From assembly GCA_012521555.1 (NCBI GenBank), contig JAAYMC010000010.1, forward strand, positions 1 through 41,161: 41,161 nt of DNA, written 5' to 3'. Under the pieces are notes generated by a model, which saw only the letters and a program-made list of their open reading frames with translations, ran no database searches and was not told where the DNA came from. Shown here one piece after another: positions 32,337 through 41,120 of this stretch (the first letter of the stretch is position 1; each line of letters starts with the position of its first letter). Source of the stretch: Clostridiales bacterium (GTDB taxonomy: Bacteria > Bacillota > Clostridia > Oscillospirales > Oscillospiraceae). A program made the position numbers and the translations under genes.

Positions 32337-33011
32337 TTGCCGAACAGAAAGAAGCTCGCCATCTCGCTGGCGATCATCTTTATCCTCAATATCATCATCA
32401 TCTCCCTCTTCCAGGAGATCCAGAAGGCCGACGCGGCCGTCTACCGCCGGGGATCGACCGGCTCGGTGGTCACGCAGATTCAGCAGAAGCTGAAAAGCTG
32501 GGGGTATTATTTCAGCTCTGTCGACGGCATTTACGGGCCGGCGACGGAACAGGCCGTCCGATACTTCCAGCAGCGCAACGGCCTTTACGTCGACGGCATC
32601 GCCGGCGACCAGACGCTCGCCGCCATGGGCATCCAGTCCTCCTCGGGCGCCACGCCGCAGTCAAACGACCTGCATCTGCTCGCGCGCCTGATTTCCGCGG
32701 AGGCGCGCGGCGAGCCGTATATCGGGCAGGTGGCCGTCGGCGCGGTGGTGCTCAACCGGGTCAGGCACCCGTCCTTCCCCAACTCCATCGCGGGCGTCAT
32801 CTACCAGCCGGGCGCCTTCTCCTGCCTGTACGACGGGCAGTTTGACCAGCCCGTGTCCGAAAGCGCCTACCGCGCGGCGCAGGACTGCCTGAACGGGTGG
32901 GACCCGTCCGGCGGCGCCATCTACTACTTTAATCCCGCCACCGCCACCAGCGCGTGGATCTGGTCGCGCCCGCTGATTACCGTCATCGGAAACCACCGCT
33001 TCTGCGCATAA
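32337..33011 (+). CDS. sleB: Spore cortex-lytic enzyme SleB-like cell wall hydrolase
   Basis: 224 residues from the TTG at 32337, which follows AAAGGAG by 8 bases; the ATG at 32301 has no ribosome binding site. A signal/anchor helix (LAISLAIIFILNIIIISLF) precedes a PG_binding_1 domain (about 36-93, STGSVVTQIQQKL and YGPATEQAVRYFQ). The C-terminal SleB hydrolase domain (about 110-224) has the catalytic Glu in LISAEARGEP and AVGAVVLNRV. SleB is made in the forespore, exported, and later cuts cortex peptidoglycan at muramic-lactam during germination. A weak forespore-type promoter may lie near 32269-32300. No ypeB follows, which is unusual for sleB. Confidence 0.9.
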   Translation: MPNRKKLAISLAIIFILNIIIISLFQEIQKADAAVYRRGSTGSVVTQIQQKLKSWGYYFSSVDGIYGPATEQAVRYFQQRNGLYVDGIAGDQTLAAMGIQSSSGATPQSNDLHLLARLISAEARGEPYIGQVAVGAVVLNRVRHPSFPNSIAGVIYQPGAFSCLYDGQFDQPVSESAYRAAQDCLNGWDPSGGAIYYFNPATATSAWIWSRPLITVIGNHRFCA

Positions 33012-33035
33012 AGCGGAAAATAAAGCATAAAAAAC

Positions 33036-33070
33036 AACCGGGGGCAGTAAAACCCCCGGTTTTCTTGTTT
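33036..33070. terminator. Bidirectional terminator between sleB and pth
   Basis: AACCGGGGG and CCCCCGGTT with TTCTTGTTTTG on the plus side and TTTTTTATG on the minus side. Confidence 0.88.
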
Positions 33071-33097
33071 TGCGTTTTATTTTATAATTAAATTGCA

Positions 33098-33709
33098 TTA
33101 ATTGTATGTGTTCATCGCCGCGTCGATACCGCGGGAGATAATGACCTCCACCGCTTCCGCCGCGCGGCGGGCCGCCTCCGCCATCACGGCCATCTCCGAC
33201 GGCGTAAAGGACGAGAGCACCCAGTCGGCCATATCCATCTCGGGGTTTGGCGGGGCGCCGACGCCGATTTTCACGCGCGGGAACCCCTCCCCGCCGCACT
33301 TTGCGATGATGTCCTTCAGGCCGTTGTGGCCGCCCGCCGAGCCGCTGCGGCGGATCCGCAGCTTCCCGAGGGGGAGCGACACGTCGTCCGACACCGCGAT
33401 GACGCGCTCGAGGGGCACCTTGTAAAACTTCATCGCTTCCTGCACGGCGCCGCCGCTTAGGTTCATGTACGTCTGCGGCTTCATGAGCAGCACCCGCGCG
33501 CCGCCGATGTCGGCCACCGCCGTGAGCGCCTTGAATTTCAAGCGGTTGATGCGCACGCCGGCGCGCTTTTCCATCTCGCCAGCCGCCATGAATCCGGCGT
33601 TGTGGCGCGTTCTTACGTACTTGTCCCCCGGGTTGCCGAGAAACACGACGATCCAGCCCACGCCCGCGGCTTTGTGAAAGAGCATCTTTTTCAGTGCGCC
33701 CCAGGCCAT
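33098..33709 (-). CDS. pth: Peptidyl-tRNA hydrolase
   Basis: 203 residues. It releases tRNA from prematurely dropped peptidyl-tRNA. The family motifs are FLGNPGDKY, RTRHNAGF with the catalytic His, LMKPQTYMNLSG, VSDDVSLPLGKLRIR and GSAGGHNGLKDI. The N-terminus is about 15 residues longer than usual (MAWGALKKMLFHKAAG). No good ribosome binding site precedes the ATG, and the gene starts 6 bases after the prs stop, so it may be translated by coupling. Pairing with prs is common in Firmicutes. Confidence 0.95.
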   Translation of the reverse strand: MAWGALKKMLFHKAAGVGWIVVFLGNPGDKYVRTRHNAGFMAAGEMEKRAGVRINRLKFKALTAVADIGGARVLLMKPQTYMNLSGGAVQEAMKFYKVPLERVIAVSDDVSLPLGKLRIRRSGSAGGHNGLKDIIAKCGGEGFPRVKIGVGAPPNPEMDMADWVLSSFTPSEMAVMAEAARRAAEAVEVIISRGIDAAMNTYN

Positions 33710-33715
33710 ATCCGT

Positions 33716-34678
33716 TTAGCGGAACAGCGTGGAAATGGAGACTTCTTCGTAGACGCGGTCGATCGCCTCGGCAAAGAGCGGCGCGGCGGAGATATACTTA
33801 ATCTTCCCGCTCACAGCCTGCCCGGCGGGATAGGGGATCGTGTCCGTGAAGATGAGCTCCTCGATCGGGCTGTCGTTAATGCGCGAGATGGCGGCGCCGG
33901 AGAGGACGCCGTGCGTGGCGCAGGCGTAAATCGTCTTCGCGCCGCCCGTCTCCACGAGGGCTTTCGCCGCGCCGACAAGGCTGCCGGCGGTATCGACCAT
34001 GTCGTCGAAGAGGATGACGTCTTTCCCGCGCACGTCGCCGATGATGTTCATAACTTCCGACTGGTTGGCCTTTTCGCGCCGCTTGTCGATAATGGCAAGG
34101 CCGAGGCCGAGCTTCAGCGCGAACGTGCGCGCCCGGGCGACGGAGCCGACGTCCGGCGAGACGACGACGACGTTTTCGGCATTCTCCCCGAATTTCTTCG
34201 TGTAGAACTCGGCAAACAGCGGGCTGGCGAGCAGGTTGTCGACGGGGATATCAAAAAAGCCCTGTATCTGCGTCGCGTGCAAATCCATCGTGAGCACCCG
34301 GTCAGCCCCGGCCGAGGTGATGAGATTGGCAACCAGCTTCGCGGATATAGGGTCTCTGGCTTTGGCTTTCCTGTCCTGTCGAGCGTATCCAAAATATGGA
34401 ATCACCGCGGTGATTCTGCCCGCCGAGGCGCGCTTGCACGCGTCGATCATGATGAGAAGCTCCATGAGATTGTCGTTCACCGGCTGGCAGGTGGACTGAA
34501 TGATAAAAACATCCGAACCGCGGACGGATTCGTAAAGCGATACGGAGATCTCGCCGTCGGAAAACTTGGTGACGACGGAGTCCCCCAGCCGAATCCCGAT
34601 GTGGCGGCATATACTCTCCGCCAGCGGTTTGTTGGAGTTTCCGGCAAAAATCTTAATGTCCTTGCCATGCGATATCAA
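33716..34678 (-). CDS. prs: Ribose-phosphate pyrophosphokinase (PRPP synthetase)
   Basis: 320 residues from a TTG preceded by AAGGAGGG at 7-base spacing. It makes PRPP from ribose 5-phosphate and ATP for nucleotide, histidine and tryptophan synthesis. Motifs are FSDGEISVSLYESVRGSD, IPYFGYARQDRKAK, the catalytic loop DKRREKANQSEVMNI and the PRPP loop DDMVDTAGS. Its 170-base upstream region is shared divergently with the L,D-transpeptidase gene. It is co-transcribed with pth. Confidence 0.97.
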   Translation of the reverse strand: MISHGKDIKIFAGNSNKPLAESICRHIGIRLGDSVVTKFSDGEISVSLYESVRGSDVFIIQSTCQPVNDNLMELLIMIDACKRASAGRITAVIPYFGYARQDRKAKARDPISAKLVANLITSAGADRVLTMDLHATQIQGFFDIPVDNLLASPLFAEFYTKKFGENAENVVVVSPDVGSVARARTFALKLGLGLAIIDKRREKANQSEVMNIIGDVRGKDVILFDDMVDTAGSLVGAAKALVETGGAKTIYACATHGVLSGAAISRINDSPIEELIFTDTIPYPAGQAVSGKIKYISAAPLFAEAIDRVYEEVSISTLFR

Positions 34679-34847
34679 GTTAAAACCCTCCTTGCAATTC
34701 GGGCTCGTCCGCGGTCCGTGTCATGCCCGTTTCCGCGAAGCCCGGGCGGCGCCCGGACCGGCCCGCCCATAGCGGGCCGTCAGACATGCCGCTGTCTATA
34801 CTATACATATCATACATTCCGGTCATTATCAAGAAGGAGGACGCATT

Positions 34848-35465
34848 ATGCCCGATATTCCCGCAGACTGTCCCGACTCCCTCCCCGCGCTTCCTCCCGA
34901 ATGCCGCCAGCTCATCGTCGTCACGCCCGAGCGCTCCCGCGCCGGCATCCACCTGTGCGAGCACTCAGGCGGCGCCTGGCGGCAAAAAGGCCACACCATC
35001 TCAGGATACGTCGGCGCCGCCGGCGTCACCAAGCACAAGCGCGAAGGCGACTTTGCCACGCCCATCGGCCTGTACACGCTGGGGATGGCCTTCGGCATCC
35101 ACGAAAAAGGGAAGACGAAAATGCCCTACCGGCGCATCACGCCCCAAAGCTACTGGGTTGACGACCCCCTCTCCCCACAGTATAACCAGTGGGTTGAAAA
35201 AACGGACGGCGTCTCGTGGCGCAGCGCGGAGCATCTCATCGACTTCCCCGAGGCGTACGAGATGGCCCTCGTCATCGGGTACAACACGGTCTCGCGCATC
35301 CCCGGGCGCGGCTCGGCCATCTTCCTCCACGTCGGCATAGAGCCCACGCGCGGCTGCGTCGCCGTCCCCCGCGCCGCCATGCAGCGCATCTTCGGCTGGC
35401 TCGACCCGTCAAAAAGCCCGCACATCCTCATCTCCGGCAAAAGCACGCTCCCCGCGCTCCCGTAA
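34848..35465 (+). CDS. L,D-transpeptidase (YkuD) family protein without a visible signal peptide
   Basis: 205 residues. The YkuD catalytic motif is HVGIEPTRGCVAVP, with His161 and nucleophile Cys170. The substrate-binding region has KREGDFATPIGLYTLGMAFG. The family normally crosslinks cell-wall peptides outside the cell, or acts as a spore-associated or periplasmic catalytic-domain protein. Here the N-terminus (MPDIPADCPDSLPALPP) is not a signal or anchor, so either it is exported by another route or it acts in the mother cell or cytoplasm. GAAGGAGGA precedes the ATG. Confidence 0.87.
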   Translation: MPDIPADCPDSLPALPPECRQLIVVTPERSRAGIHLCEHSGGAWRQKGHTISGYVGAAGVTKHKREGDFATPIGLYTLGMAFGIHEKGKTKMPYRRITPQSYWVDDPLSPQYNQWVEKTDGVSWRSAEHLIDFPEAYEMALVIGYNTVSRIPGRGSAIFLHVGIEPTRGCVAVPRAAMQRIFGWLDPSKSPHILISGKSTLPALP

Positions 35466-35508
35466 ATCAGTTCCGGAAAACATAAATTTCCCCGTTTTCC
35501 CTCCGCAC

Positions 35509-35550
35509 TGTCCGTTTTATCGGACACTTTGGGTTCTATACTCAAAGTGT
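35509..35550. promoter_or_regulatory. Tandem inverted repeats around a candidate promoter
   Basis: TGTCCG-TTTTAT-CGGACA (35509-35526) is followed at once by ACACTTTG (35524-35531) and CAAAGTGT (35543-35550), with TATACT (35537-35542) in the loop of the second repeat. Neither repeat has a T-run, so operators are more likely than terminators. A poor -35 (TTTTAT, 16-base spacer) fits an activated or repressed promoter for the small-gene/WYL unit. Confidence 0.45.
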
Positions 35551-35579
35551 AAGATGAAACGGAAAGGGGACGCAGTGCG

Positions 35580-35705
35580 ATGGATTACGTTTTCAAAAGC
35601 AACAACGGGCATATCGAAGTTTACGACGAGAGCGGGAAGTTTCTTTTCTCGGCGGACAGCGTGAGCGAAGCGCGCGAGGAGCTGCGCGCGCGCCGGCCTG
35701 AATAA
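35580..35705 (+). CDS. Small conserved-looking protein, 41 residues
   Basis: ATG at 35580, with GAAAGGGG upstream, 41 codons to TAA. The product starts MDYVFKSNNGHIEVYDESGK and has FLFSADSVSEAREELRA, a likely beta-hairpin plus one amphipathic helix. I do not recognise a named family, though the compact composition looks like a genuine small protein. It is followed 13 bases later by another small gene with its own strong ribosome binding site, and then by the WYL regulator. Confidence 0.6.
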   Translation: MDYVFKSNNGHIEVYDESGKFLFSADSVSEAREELRARRPE

Positions 35706-35718
35706 AGGAGGCCGCGCC

Positions 35719-35898
35719 ATGCACGCCTATCAGAGACACACCACGGCTTTCTTACTCCCGGGCCGCGCCCGCCAAAGCGCCCGCATCATCCGCCATCCCT
35801 CCTGCCGCAGGAAAAAATCCCTCGACAGCGCCGAGATCTGGAACGTCATTTTCAGCGTGCTCGCCGTCGCCGCGGCCGCGTGCGTGTTCGTGCGGTAA
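35719..35898 (+). CDS. Small protein with one C-terminal membrane helix, 59 residues
   Basis: ATG at 35719, 9 bases after AAAGGAGG, 59 codons. The first half is very basic (Arg/His/Lys-rich, RARQSARIIRHP and CRRKKS) and the C-terminus is a single helix (WNVIFSVLAVAAAACVFV) ending in Arg. This predicts a tail-anchored protein with a cytoplasmic basic head. Family unknown. It probably shares a transcript with the 41-residue gene upstream; the regulator starts 57 bases further on. Confidence 0.55.
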   Translation: MHAYQRHTTAFLLPGRARQSARIIRHPSCRRKKSLDSAEIWNVIFSVLAVAAAACVFVR

Positions 35899-35905
35899 AG
35901 GAGCC

Positions 35906-35935
35906 TTGCGCGCCGGGCGGAAAATGATGTATGCT
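35906..35935 (+). promoter_or_regulatory. Weak candidate promoter of the WYL regulator
   Basis: TTGCGC (35906-35911), 18 bases, TATGCT (35930-35935). It sits only 20 bases from the start codon, so the gene may instead be read from upstream. Confidence 0.3.
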
Positions 35936-35955
35936 CATGGCGGAGGAGGGAGATT

Positions 35956-36963
35956 ATGCCGAAATCGCCCAACCAGAAGCTCAAGCTGCTGTACCTTAAG
36001 CAGATTTTCGAAGAAAAGACGGACGAGGAGCACCCCCTGTCCCTCGCCGAGCTTATCGCGGAGCTTGCCGGCTACGGCGTCACGGCCGAGCGCAAGAGCC
36101 TGTACGACGATATTGAAGCCCTCCGCCGGTTCGGGATGAACATCGTCGCCGTCCGCTCGAAGACGACGCGCTATTTCCTCGCCGACAGGATGTTCGAGCT
36201 GCCGGAGCTGCGGCTGCTTGTCGACAGCGTGCAGTCCTCCAAGTTCATCACGCACAGGAAATCCGCCGAGCTCATCTCGAAAATCGAGCGCCTGACGAGC
36301 GTGCACCTGGCGCGGACGCTGCACCGGCAGGTGTTCGTCAGAAACCGCGTCAAGACGATGAACGAGAGCATCTACTACAACATCGACGCGATTCACAGCG
36401 GCATCGCGGCGGGGCGGAAAATCAGCTTCCGCTATTTCCAGTACGCCGTGACGAAGGAAAAGATCTTCCGCCGCGGCGGGGCGCGGTACGTCGTCAGCCC
36501 CTGGACGCTCACGTGGAACGACGACAACTACTACCTCATCGCCTTCGACGACGAAGCCGGCAAAATAAAGCACTTCCGCGTCGACAAGATGGCGGAAATT
36601 GAGGTCACGGACTCACCCCGCGGGGGCCTTGAGCACTACAGGCAGCTTGACATCGGCCAGTATCTGCGGCCCTTCTTCTCGATGTACAGCGGGCGGGAGG
36701 AGACGGTGCGCCTTGAGATGAGCAGCCGCCTTGCCGGCGTCGTCATCGACCGGTTCGGGAAGGACGTCATCCTCGTCCCCTCGGGGGAGGATACGTTCAC
36801 CTTTCAGGCGCCCGTGATCCTAAGCCCCCTGTTTTACGCGTGGGTTGCGGGATTTGGCGGCGAGGCGAAAATCCTCGCGCCCCAGAGCGCGATCGACGAG
36901 TTTACAAGCCTTTTGCGCGACACGCTCGCGCGCTACGAGCCTAAAGCGCACCAGACGACTTAG
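35956..36963 (+). CDS. WYL-domain transcriptional regulator
   Basis: 335 residues. The N-terminal ~70 residues are a winged HTH (LSLAELIAELAGYGVTAERKSLYDDIEALRRFG), as in YafY/DeoR-like regulators. The WYL domain (about 145-215) has YVVSPWTLTWNDDNYYLIAFD followed by KIKHFRVDKM, and a C-terminal extension (about 225-325) follows. WYL proteins sense ligands or nucleic acids and often control DNA-repair or defence genes. No defence gene is adjacent. The two small genes upstream, with palindromic sites at their promoter, are the obvious candidate targets. GGAGGGAG precedes the ATG. Confidence 0.9.
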   Translation: MPKSPNQKLKLLYLKQIFEEKTDEEHPLSLAELIAELAGYGVTAERKSLYDDIEALRRFGMNIVAVRSKTTRYFLADRMFELPELRLLVDSVQSSKFITHRKSAELISKIERLTSVHLARTLHRQVFVRNRVKTMNESIYYNIDAIHSGIAAGRKISFRYFQYAVTKEKIFRRGGARYVVSPWTLTWNDDNYYLIAFDDEAGKIKHFRVDKMAEIEVTDSPRGGLEHYRQLDIGQYLRPFFSMYSGREETVRLEMSSRLAGVVIDRFGKDVILVPSGEDTFTFQAPVILSPLFYAWVAGFGGEAKILAPQSAIDEFTSLLRDTLARYEPKAHQTT

Positions 36964-37055
36964 CTTTTCCCACATCGCGCGCCGCGCATTCGCGCCGCAA
37001 ACAGCCAAATATAAAAAAGCCGTGCGCTTTCCACACGCGCGCCTCTCCAAAAACA

Positions 37056-37096
37056 AAAACCGCCCGGATGTGCGGCAACCGGGCGGTTTTGTTTTT
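37056..37096. terminator. Bidirectional terminator between the WYL gene and polC
   Basis: AAACCGCCCGG and CCGGGCGGTTTT with A- and T-rich flanks, serving both converging genes. Confidence 0.88.
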
Positions 37097-37097
37097 C

Positions 37098-40000
37098 CTA
37101 AAACAGCGTCATCTGGCTCGTCTCGGGCAGCCCGTCGAGGACGCCGAGGCTGCGCAGCTGCTCGATGTGCGCCCGCGAGACCTTCGGGCAGGTAATCTGC
37201 AGCTCCTCGACGGAGATAAACTTCCTCCCCGCGCGCCCGGCGACGATGTCCCGCGCGGCGGCGTCGCCGAGCCCCGTGATGGCCACGAAGGGCGGGCGCA
37301 GCTGCCTGTCCCCCACGATGTTGAACTTTACCGCGTCGGACTCGTACAGGTCGATGGGCGCGAAGGAAAATCCGCGCTTGTAAAACTCGTAGCAGGCCTC
37401 CAGCGTGGTGAGCAGGTCCTCGTCCTTCCCCTTCATCTCCTGCGCCGAGCGCAGCTCGCGGATTTTCGCGGTGACCACGTCGATGCCGCGCGTCATCATC
37501 TCCGCGTCGAAGGCGTCCTTCTGGCTGCGGCGGTAGAAATACGCGCTGTAGAAGGCGAGGGGATAGTGCACCTTAAACCAGGCGATGCGGAAGGCCATCA
37601 TGACGTACGCCACGGCGTGGGCCTTCGGGAAGAGGTACTTGATCTTCTTGCAGGAGGTGATGTACCAGTCGGGCACGCCAAGCTCCCGCATCTTCTCCTC
37701 CGCGCCGTCCGGCAAGCCCTTGCCCTTTCGCACGCTCTCCATGATTTTAAAGGCGTACTTTTCGTCCATGCCCTTTGAGATGAGGTAGAGCATGATGTCG
37801 TCGCGGCAGCCGATGGTCTCGCTGATGGTGGCCGTGCCGCTCAAAATGAGGTCCTTGGCGTTGCCGAGCCACACGTCCGTGCCGTGGGAGAAGCCGGACA
37901 GGCGGATGAGCGTGTCGAAGTTTTCCGGCTTTGTGTCGCGGAGCATCTGTCGGGTAAAGTCCGTGCCGAACTCGGGAATGCCGATGGAGCCCGTCTCGCC
38001 GATAATCTCGTCCCCGCGCGGCAGGCCCAGCGGCTCCGGCGACTTGAAGATGGCCATCGTCTCCGGGTCGTCGAGCGGGATCTCCCGGGCGCTCACACCC
38101 GTGAGGTCCTCGAGCATTTTAATCATCGTCGGGTCATCGTGCCCGAGCTCGTCGAGCTTGAGGAGGTTGTCCTCCATGCTGTGGTATTCAAAGTGGGTGG
38201 TGATGACGCCGCTTTCCTTGTCGTCGGCCGGGTACTGCGCCGGGCAGAAGTCGGCGATCTCCATGTCCTGCGGGATGACGACGAGCCCGCCCGGGTGCTG
38301 GCCCGTCGTGCGCTTGACGCCGACGCACCCGCGCGCCAGGCGGTTTTCCTCCGCCCGCGACACGCGCCTTCCCGTGGCCTCGAGGTACTTTTTCACATAG
38401 CCGTAGGCCGTCTTTTCCGCGACGGTGCCGATGGTGCCGGCGCGGAAGACGTGGTCGGCGCCGAACAGCTCCGTCGTGAACTTGTGCGCCCGCGCCTGGT
38501 ATTCGCCGGAGAAGTTGAGGTCGATATCGGGGACCTTGTCGCCGCCGAAGCCGAGGAACGTCTCGAAGGGGATGTCAAACCCGTCTTTTTTGTACGGCGT
38601 GCCGCACACCGGGCAGTTTTTGTCCGGCATGTCGGCGCCGCAGCCGTACCCTTTCCCCGATTCAAAGTCGCTGTGCCGGCAGTTGGGGCAGCGGTAGTGG
38701 GCCGGCAGGGCGTTGACCTCCGTGATTCCCGCGAGGAACGCCACGATGGAGGAGCCGACGCTGCCGCGCGAGCCGACGAGGTAGCCGTTTTTCAGCGAGT
38801 CGGCCACGAGCTTTTGCGCGCTCATGTAAATGACGTCGTAATTGCGGGCGAGGATGTCCCCCAGCTCCGTGTCGACGCGGTTTTTGACGATGTCGGGCGG
38901 GTTGTCGCCGTACAGCTCGCGCATTCTCCCGTAGACGAGGGCTTTGAGCTCCTCGGCGCTGTTTTCAATCTTCGGGGTGAAGAGCTTTTTCGCCGGCGGC
39001 AGCGGGCGGACCGGCTCGATCATCTCGGCGATTTTGCGCGTGTTCGCCACGACGACTTCGTACGCCGTCTCCTCGCCGAGGTAGGAAAACTCCTCGAGCA
39101 TCTCGTCCGTCGTGCGGAAATAAAGCGGCAGCTCCCTGTCCGGGTCGGGAAATTCCTTTGCGTAGAGCAGGATGCGGCGGAAGATCTCGTGTTCCGGGTC
39201 GAGGAAGTGCGCGTCCGTCGTGGCGACGACGGGGCGGCCGATCTCCCGCCCCAGCTCCACCACGCGGTGGTTAAAGTTTTTCAAATCCTCCATGCTCCGC
39301 GCCCTCGGCCGCTCCCCGTGGAGCATGAAGGCGTTGTTGCACAGCGGCTGAATCTCAAGGTAATCGTAAAACGCGGCAAGGCGCTGCTGCTCAAGCCGGC
39401 TGCGCCCTTCCACGATGGCCTCGAACACTTCCCCCGCCTCGCACGCCGAGCCAATGAGCAGCCCTTCGCGATGGGCCATCAGGTCGCTTTTTAAGATAAT
39501 CGGGTAGCGGTGGAACGTCTCGAGGTGGCTTTTCGTGATGAGCTTGTAGAGGTTTTTTATCCCCGCCTGCGTCCTCGCGAGGATGATGATGTGCCGGGGC
39601 CTCTGGCGGTGGTGAATCTCTCCCGCCGTTTTTTTCGAAACGTAATCGTTAATCTGGGAAAGATCCTCCACGCCCTCCTCCCGCAGCATGTCAAAGAGCT
39701 TCGCGAGGACGAGCCCGGCTGTCACGGCGTCGTCCGAGGCGCGGTGGTGCTTAAACTCGGGCAGCCCCAGGCGCGCGGCGACGCTATCGAGCCTGTGGCT
39801 TTTCATGTCGGGAAACAGCGCGCGGGCGAGGGCGAGTGTGTCCACAAACCGCGGCTTAAAGTCAAGCCCGTACTTCTGGCACGCCTCGTAGATAAACCCG
39901 ATGTCGAAGCTGGCGTTGTGCGCGGCGAGAACGCGCCCGCCGGCAAACTCTAAAAACGCCTTCACCGCCTCCTTCTGCGAGGGCGCGTCCTTGACGTCCT

Positions 40001-41078
40001 CGTCGGAGATGCCGGTCAGCTGCGTAATCGAGGGCGGGATGGGCCGCCCGGGGTTGGCGAACGTCTGGAAGCGGCCGGTTTCCACGCCGCCCTTCATGAT
40101 GACGGCGCCGATTTCCGTAATCGCGTCGCGCGTTGTGGACAGGCCCGTCGTCTCGATGTCGAAGACGACGATTTCGTCCTCCGGCGTTCCGGCGCAGTCG
40201 CCGAAGACGGCAAGGCGGCTGTCCACGTCGTTGATAAAGTACCCCTCCACGCCGTAGATGACCTTGATTTTGTCGCCCGCGGCGTGCATCGCGTCGGGAA
40301 ACGACTGCACGACGCCGTGGTCCGTGATGGCGATGGCGGGGTGGCCCCACTCGATGGCGCGCGTGATGACCTCCTTCACGTCCGTGAGCGCGTCCATGGC
40401 GGACATGCGCGTGTGCAGGTGCAGCTCCACGCGCTTTTCCGGCGCCGTGTCCCGCCGCTTTTCCCGCTCGGCAAGGGCGATGCCCGTCGGCTCCAGAACC
40501 ATTTCGCCGTCGAAGCGGTTGAGGCTGAGCACCCCCGAGACGGTAACGAACAGCCCCGGCTTTATCTTCGAGACGATTTCGCCGGCGTTTGGATCGGTTA
40601 AAAACTTTGACACGCGGATGGAGTTTGTGTAGTCCGTCATGTCAAACTGCATTACCCACGCGCCGCGCTTGGGAATTTCGCGGTGCTGCACGTCGAAAAT
40701 CTCGCCGCGCACCGTCGCCTTCCCCATCTCGAGGGTGATCTTGTCCATCGGCGTGACGCTGCCGGACGGCGCGCGCCCGTACAAAACGGCATCCTGCTTC
40801 TTCTCGGCCGCCGGTTTTTTTGGCGCGGCGCTCTTCGGGTAGACGGGCGAGACGGTGACGAGTTTCAGCCCGAACTCCTCGGCGATGCCCTCCTCCACCG
40901 CCGCGATGTCCACCGGCGCCATGGGCCGGGGAAACAGGATCGTCGCCCGCATGATGCGGTTTTCGCGGTCGACGGTGGCGCTGATCACTTTCGTTTTATG
41001 TAAGACCGCCGCAAGGGACTGGTCGTCCGCGCAGCAGCTGAACATTTCAAAAAACGGTACGGCCTGTTGCTGACTCAA
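37098..41078 (-). CDS. polC: DNA polymerase III alpha subunit, PolC type
   Basis: 1326 residues from a TTG at 41078, the main replicative polymerase of Firmicutes. An N-terminal OB-fold region (to about 205) is followed by the PHP domain (VELHLHTRMSAMDALTDV, AIAITDHGVVQ), with an inserted DEDD proofreading exonuclease (VVFDIETTGLS, GRVLAAHNASFDIGF, HHRASDDA). A Cys-rich zinc finger (CPNCRHSDF to CPVCGTP) precedes the catalytic PDIDLNFSGEYQARAH motif, and helix-hairpin-helix FVAITGLGDAAARDI lies near the C-terminus. It is about 110 residues shorter than the B. subtilis enzyme, mostly at the N-terminus. AGAGAGAG before the TTG is a modest ribosome binding site. Confidence 0.97.
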   Translation of the reverse strand: MSQQQAVPFFEMFSCCADDQSLAAVLHKTKVISATVDRENRIMRATILFPRPMAPVDIAAVEEGIAEEFGLKLVTVSPVYPKSAAPKKPAAEKKQDAVLYGRAPSGSVTPMDKITLEMGKATVRGEIFDVQHREIPKRGAWVMQFDMTDYTNSIRVSKFLTDPNAGEIVSKIKPGLFVTVSGVLSLNRFDGEMVLEPTGIALAEREKRRDTAPEKRVELHLHTRMSAMDALTDVKEVITRAIEWGHPAIAITDHGVVQSFPDAMHAAGDKIKVIYGVEGYFINDVDSRLAVFGDCAGTPEDEIVVFDIETTGLSTTRDAITEIGAVIMKGGVETGRFQTFANPGRPIPPSITQLTGISDEDVKDAPSQKEAVKAFLEFAGGRVLAAHNASFDIGFIYEACQKYGLDFKPRFVDTLALARALFPDMKSHRLDSVAARLGLPEFKHHRASDDAVTAGLVLAKLFDMLREEGVEDLSQINDYVSKKTAGEIHHRQRPRHIIILARTQAGIKNLYKLITKSHLETFHRYPIILKSDLMAHREGLLIGSACEAGEVFEAIVEGRSRLEQQRLAAFYDYLEIQPLCNNAFMLHGERPRARSMEDLKNFNHRVVELGREIGRPVVATTDAHFLDPEHEIFRRILLYAKEFPDPDRELPLYFRTTDEMLEEFSYLGEETAYEVVVANTRKIAEMIEPVRPLPPAKKLFTPKIENSAEELKALVYGRMRELYGDNPPDIVKNRVDTELGDILARNYDVIYMSAQKLVADSLKNGYLVGSRGSVGSSIVAFLAGITEVNALPAHYRCPNCRHSDFESGKGYGCGADMPDKNCPVCGTPYKKDGFDIPFETFLGFGGDKVPDIDLNFSGEYQARAHKFTTELFGADHVFRAGTIGTVAEKTAYGYVKKYLEATGRRVSRAEENRLARGCVGVKRTTGQHPGGLVVIPQDMEIADFCPAQYPADDKESGVITTHFEYHSMEDNLLKLDELGHDDPTMIKMLEDLTGVSAREIPLDDPETMAIFKSPEPLGLPRGDEIIGETGSIGIPEFGTDFTRQMLRDTKPENFDTLIRLSGFSHGTDVWLGNAKDLILSGTATISETIGCRDDIMLYLISKGMDEKYAFKIMESVRKGKGLPDGAEEKMRELGVPDWYITSCKKIKYLFPKAHAVAYVMMAFRIAWFKVHYPLAFYSAYFYRRSQKDAFDAEMMTRGIDVVTAKIRELRSAQEMKGKDEDLLTTLEACYEFYKRGFSFAPIDLYESDAVKFNIVGDRQLRPPFVAITGLGDAAARDIVAGRAGRKFISVEELQITCPKVSRAHIEQLRSLGVLDGLPETSQMTLF

Positions 41079-41120
41079 GTTCCACTCTCTCTCTTTCGCG
41101 GCCGCAAAAGAGCGGCTTTC

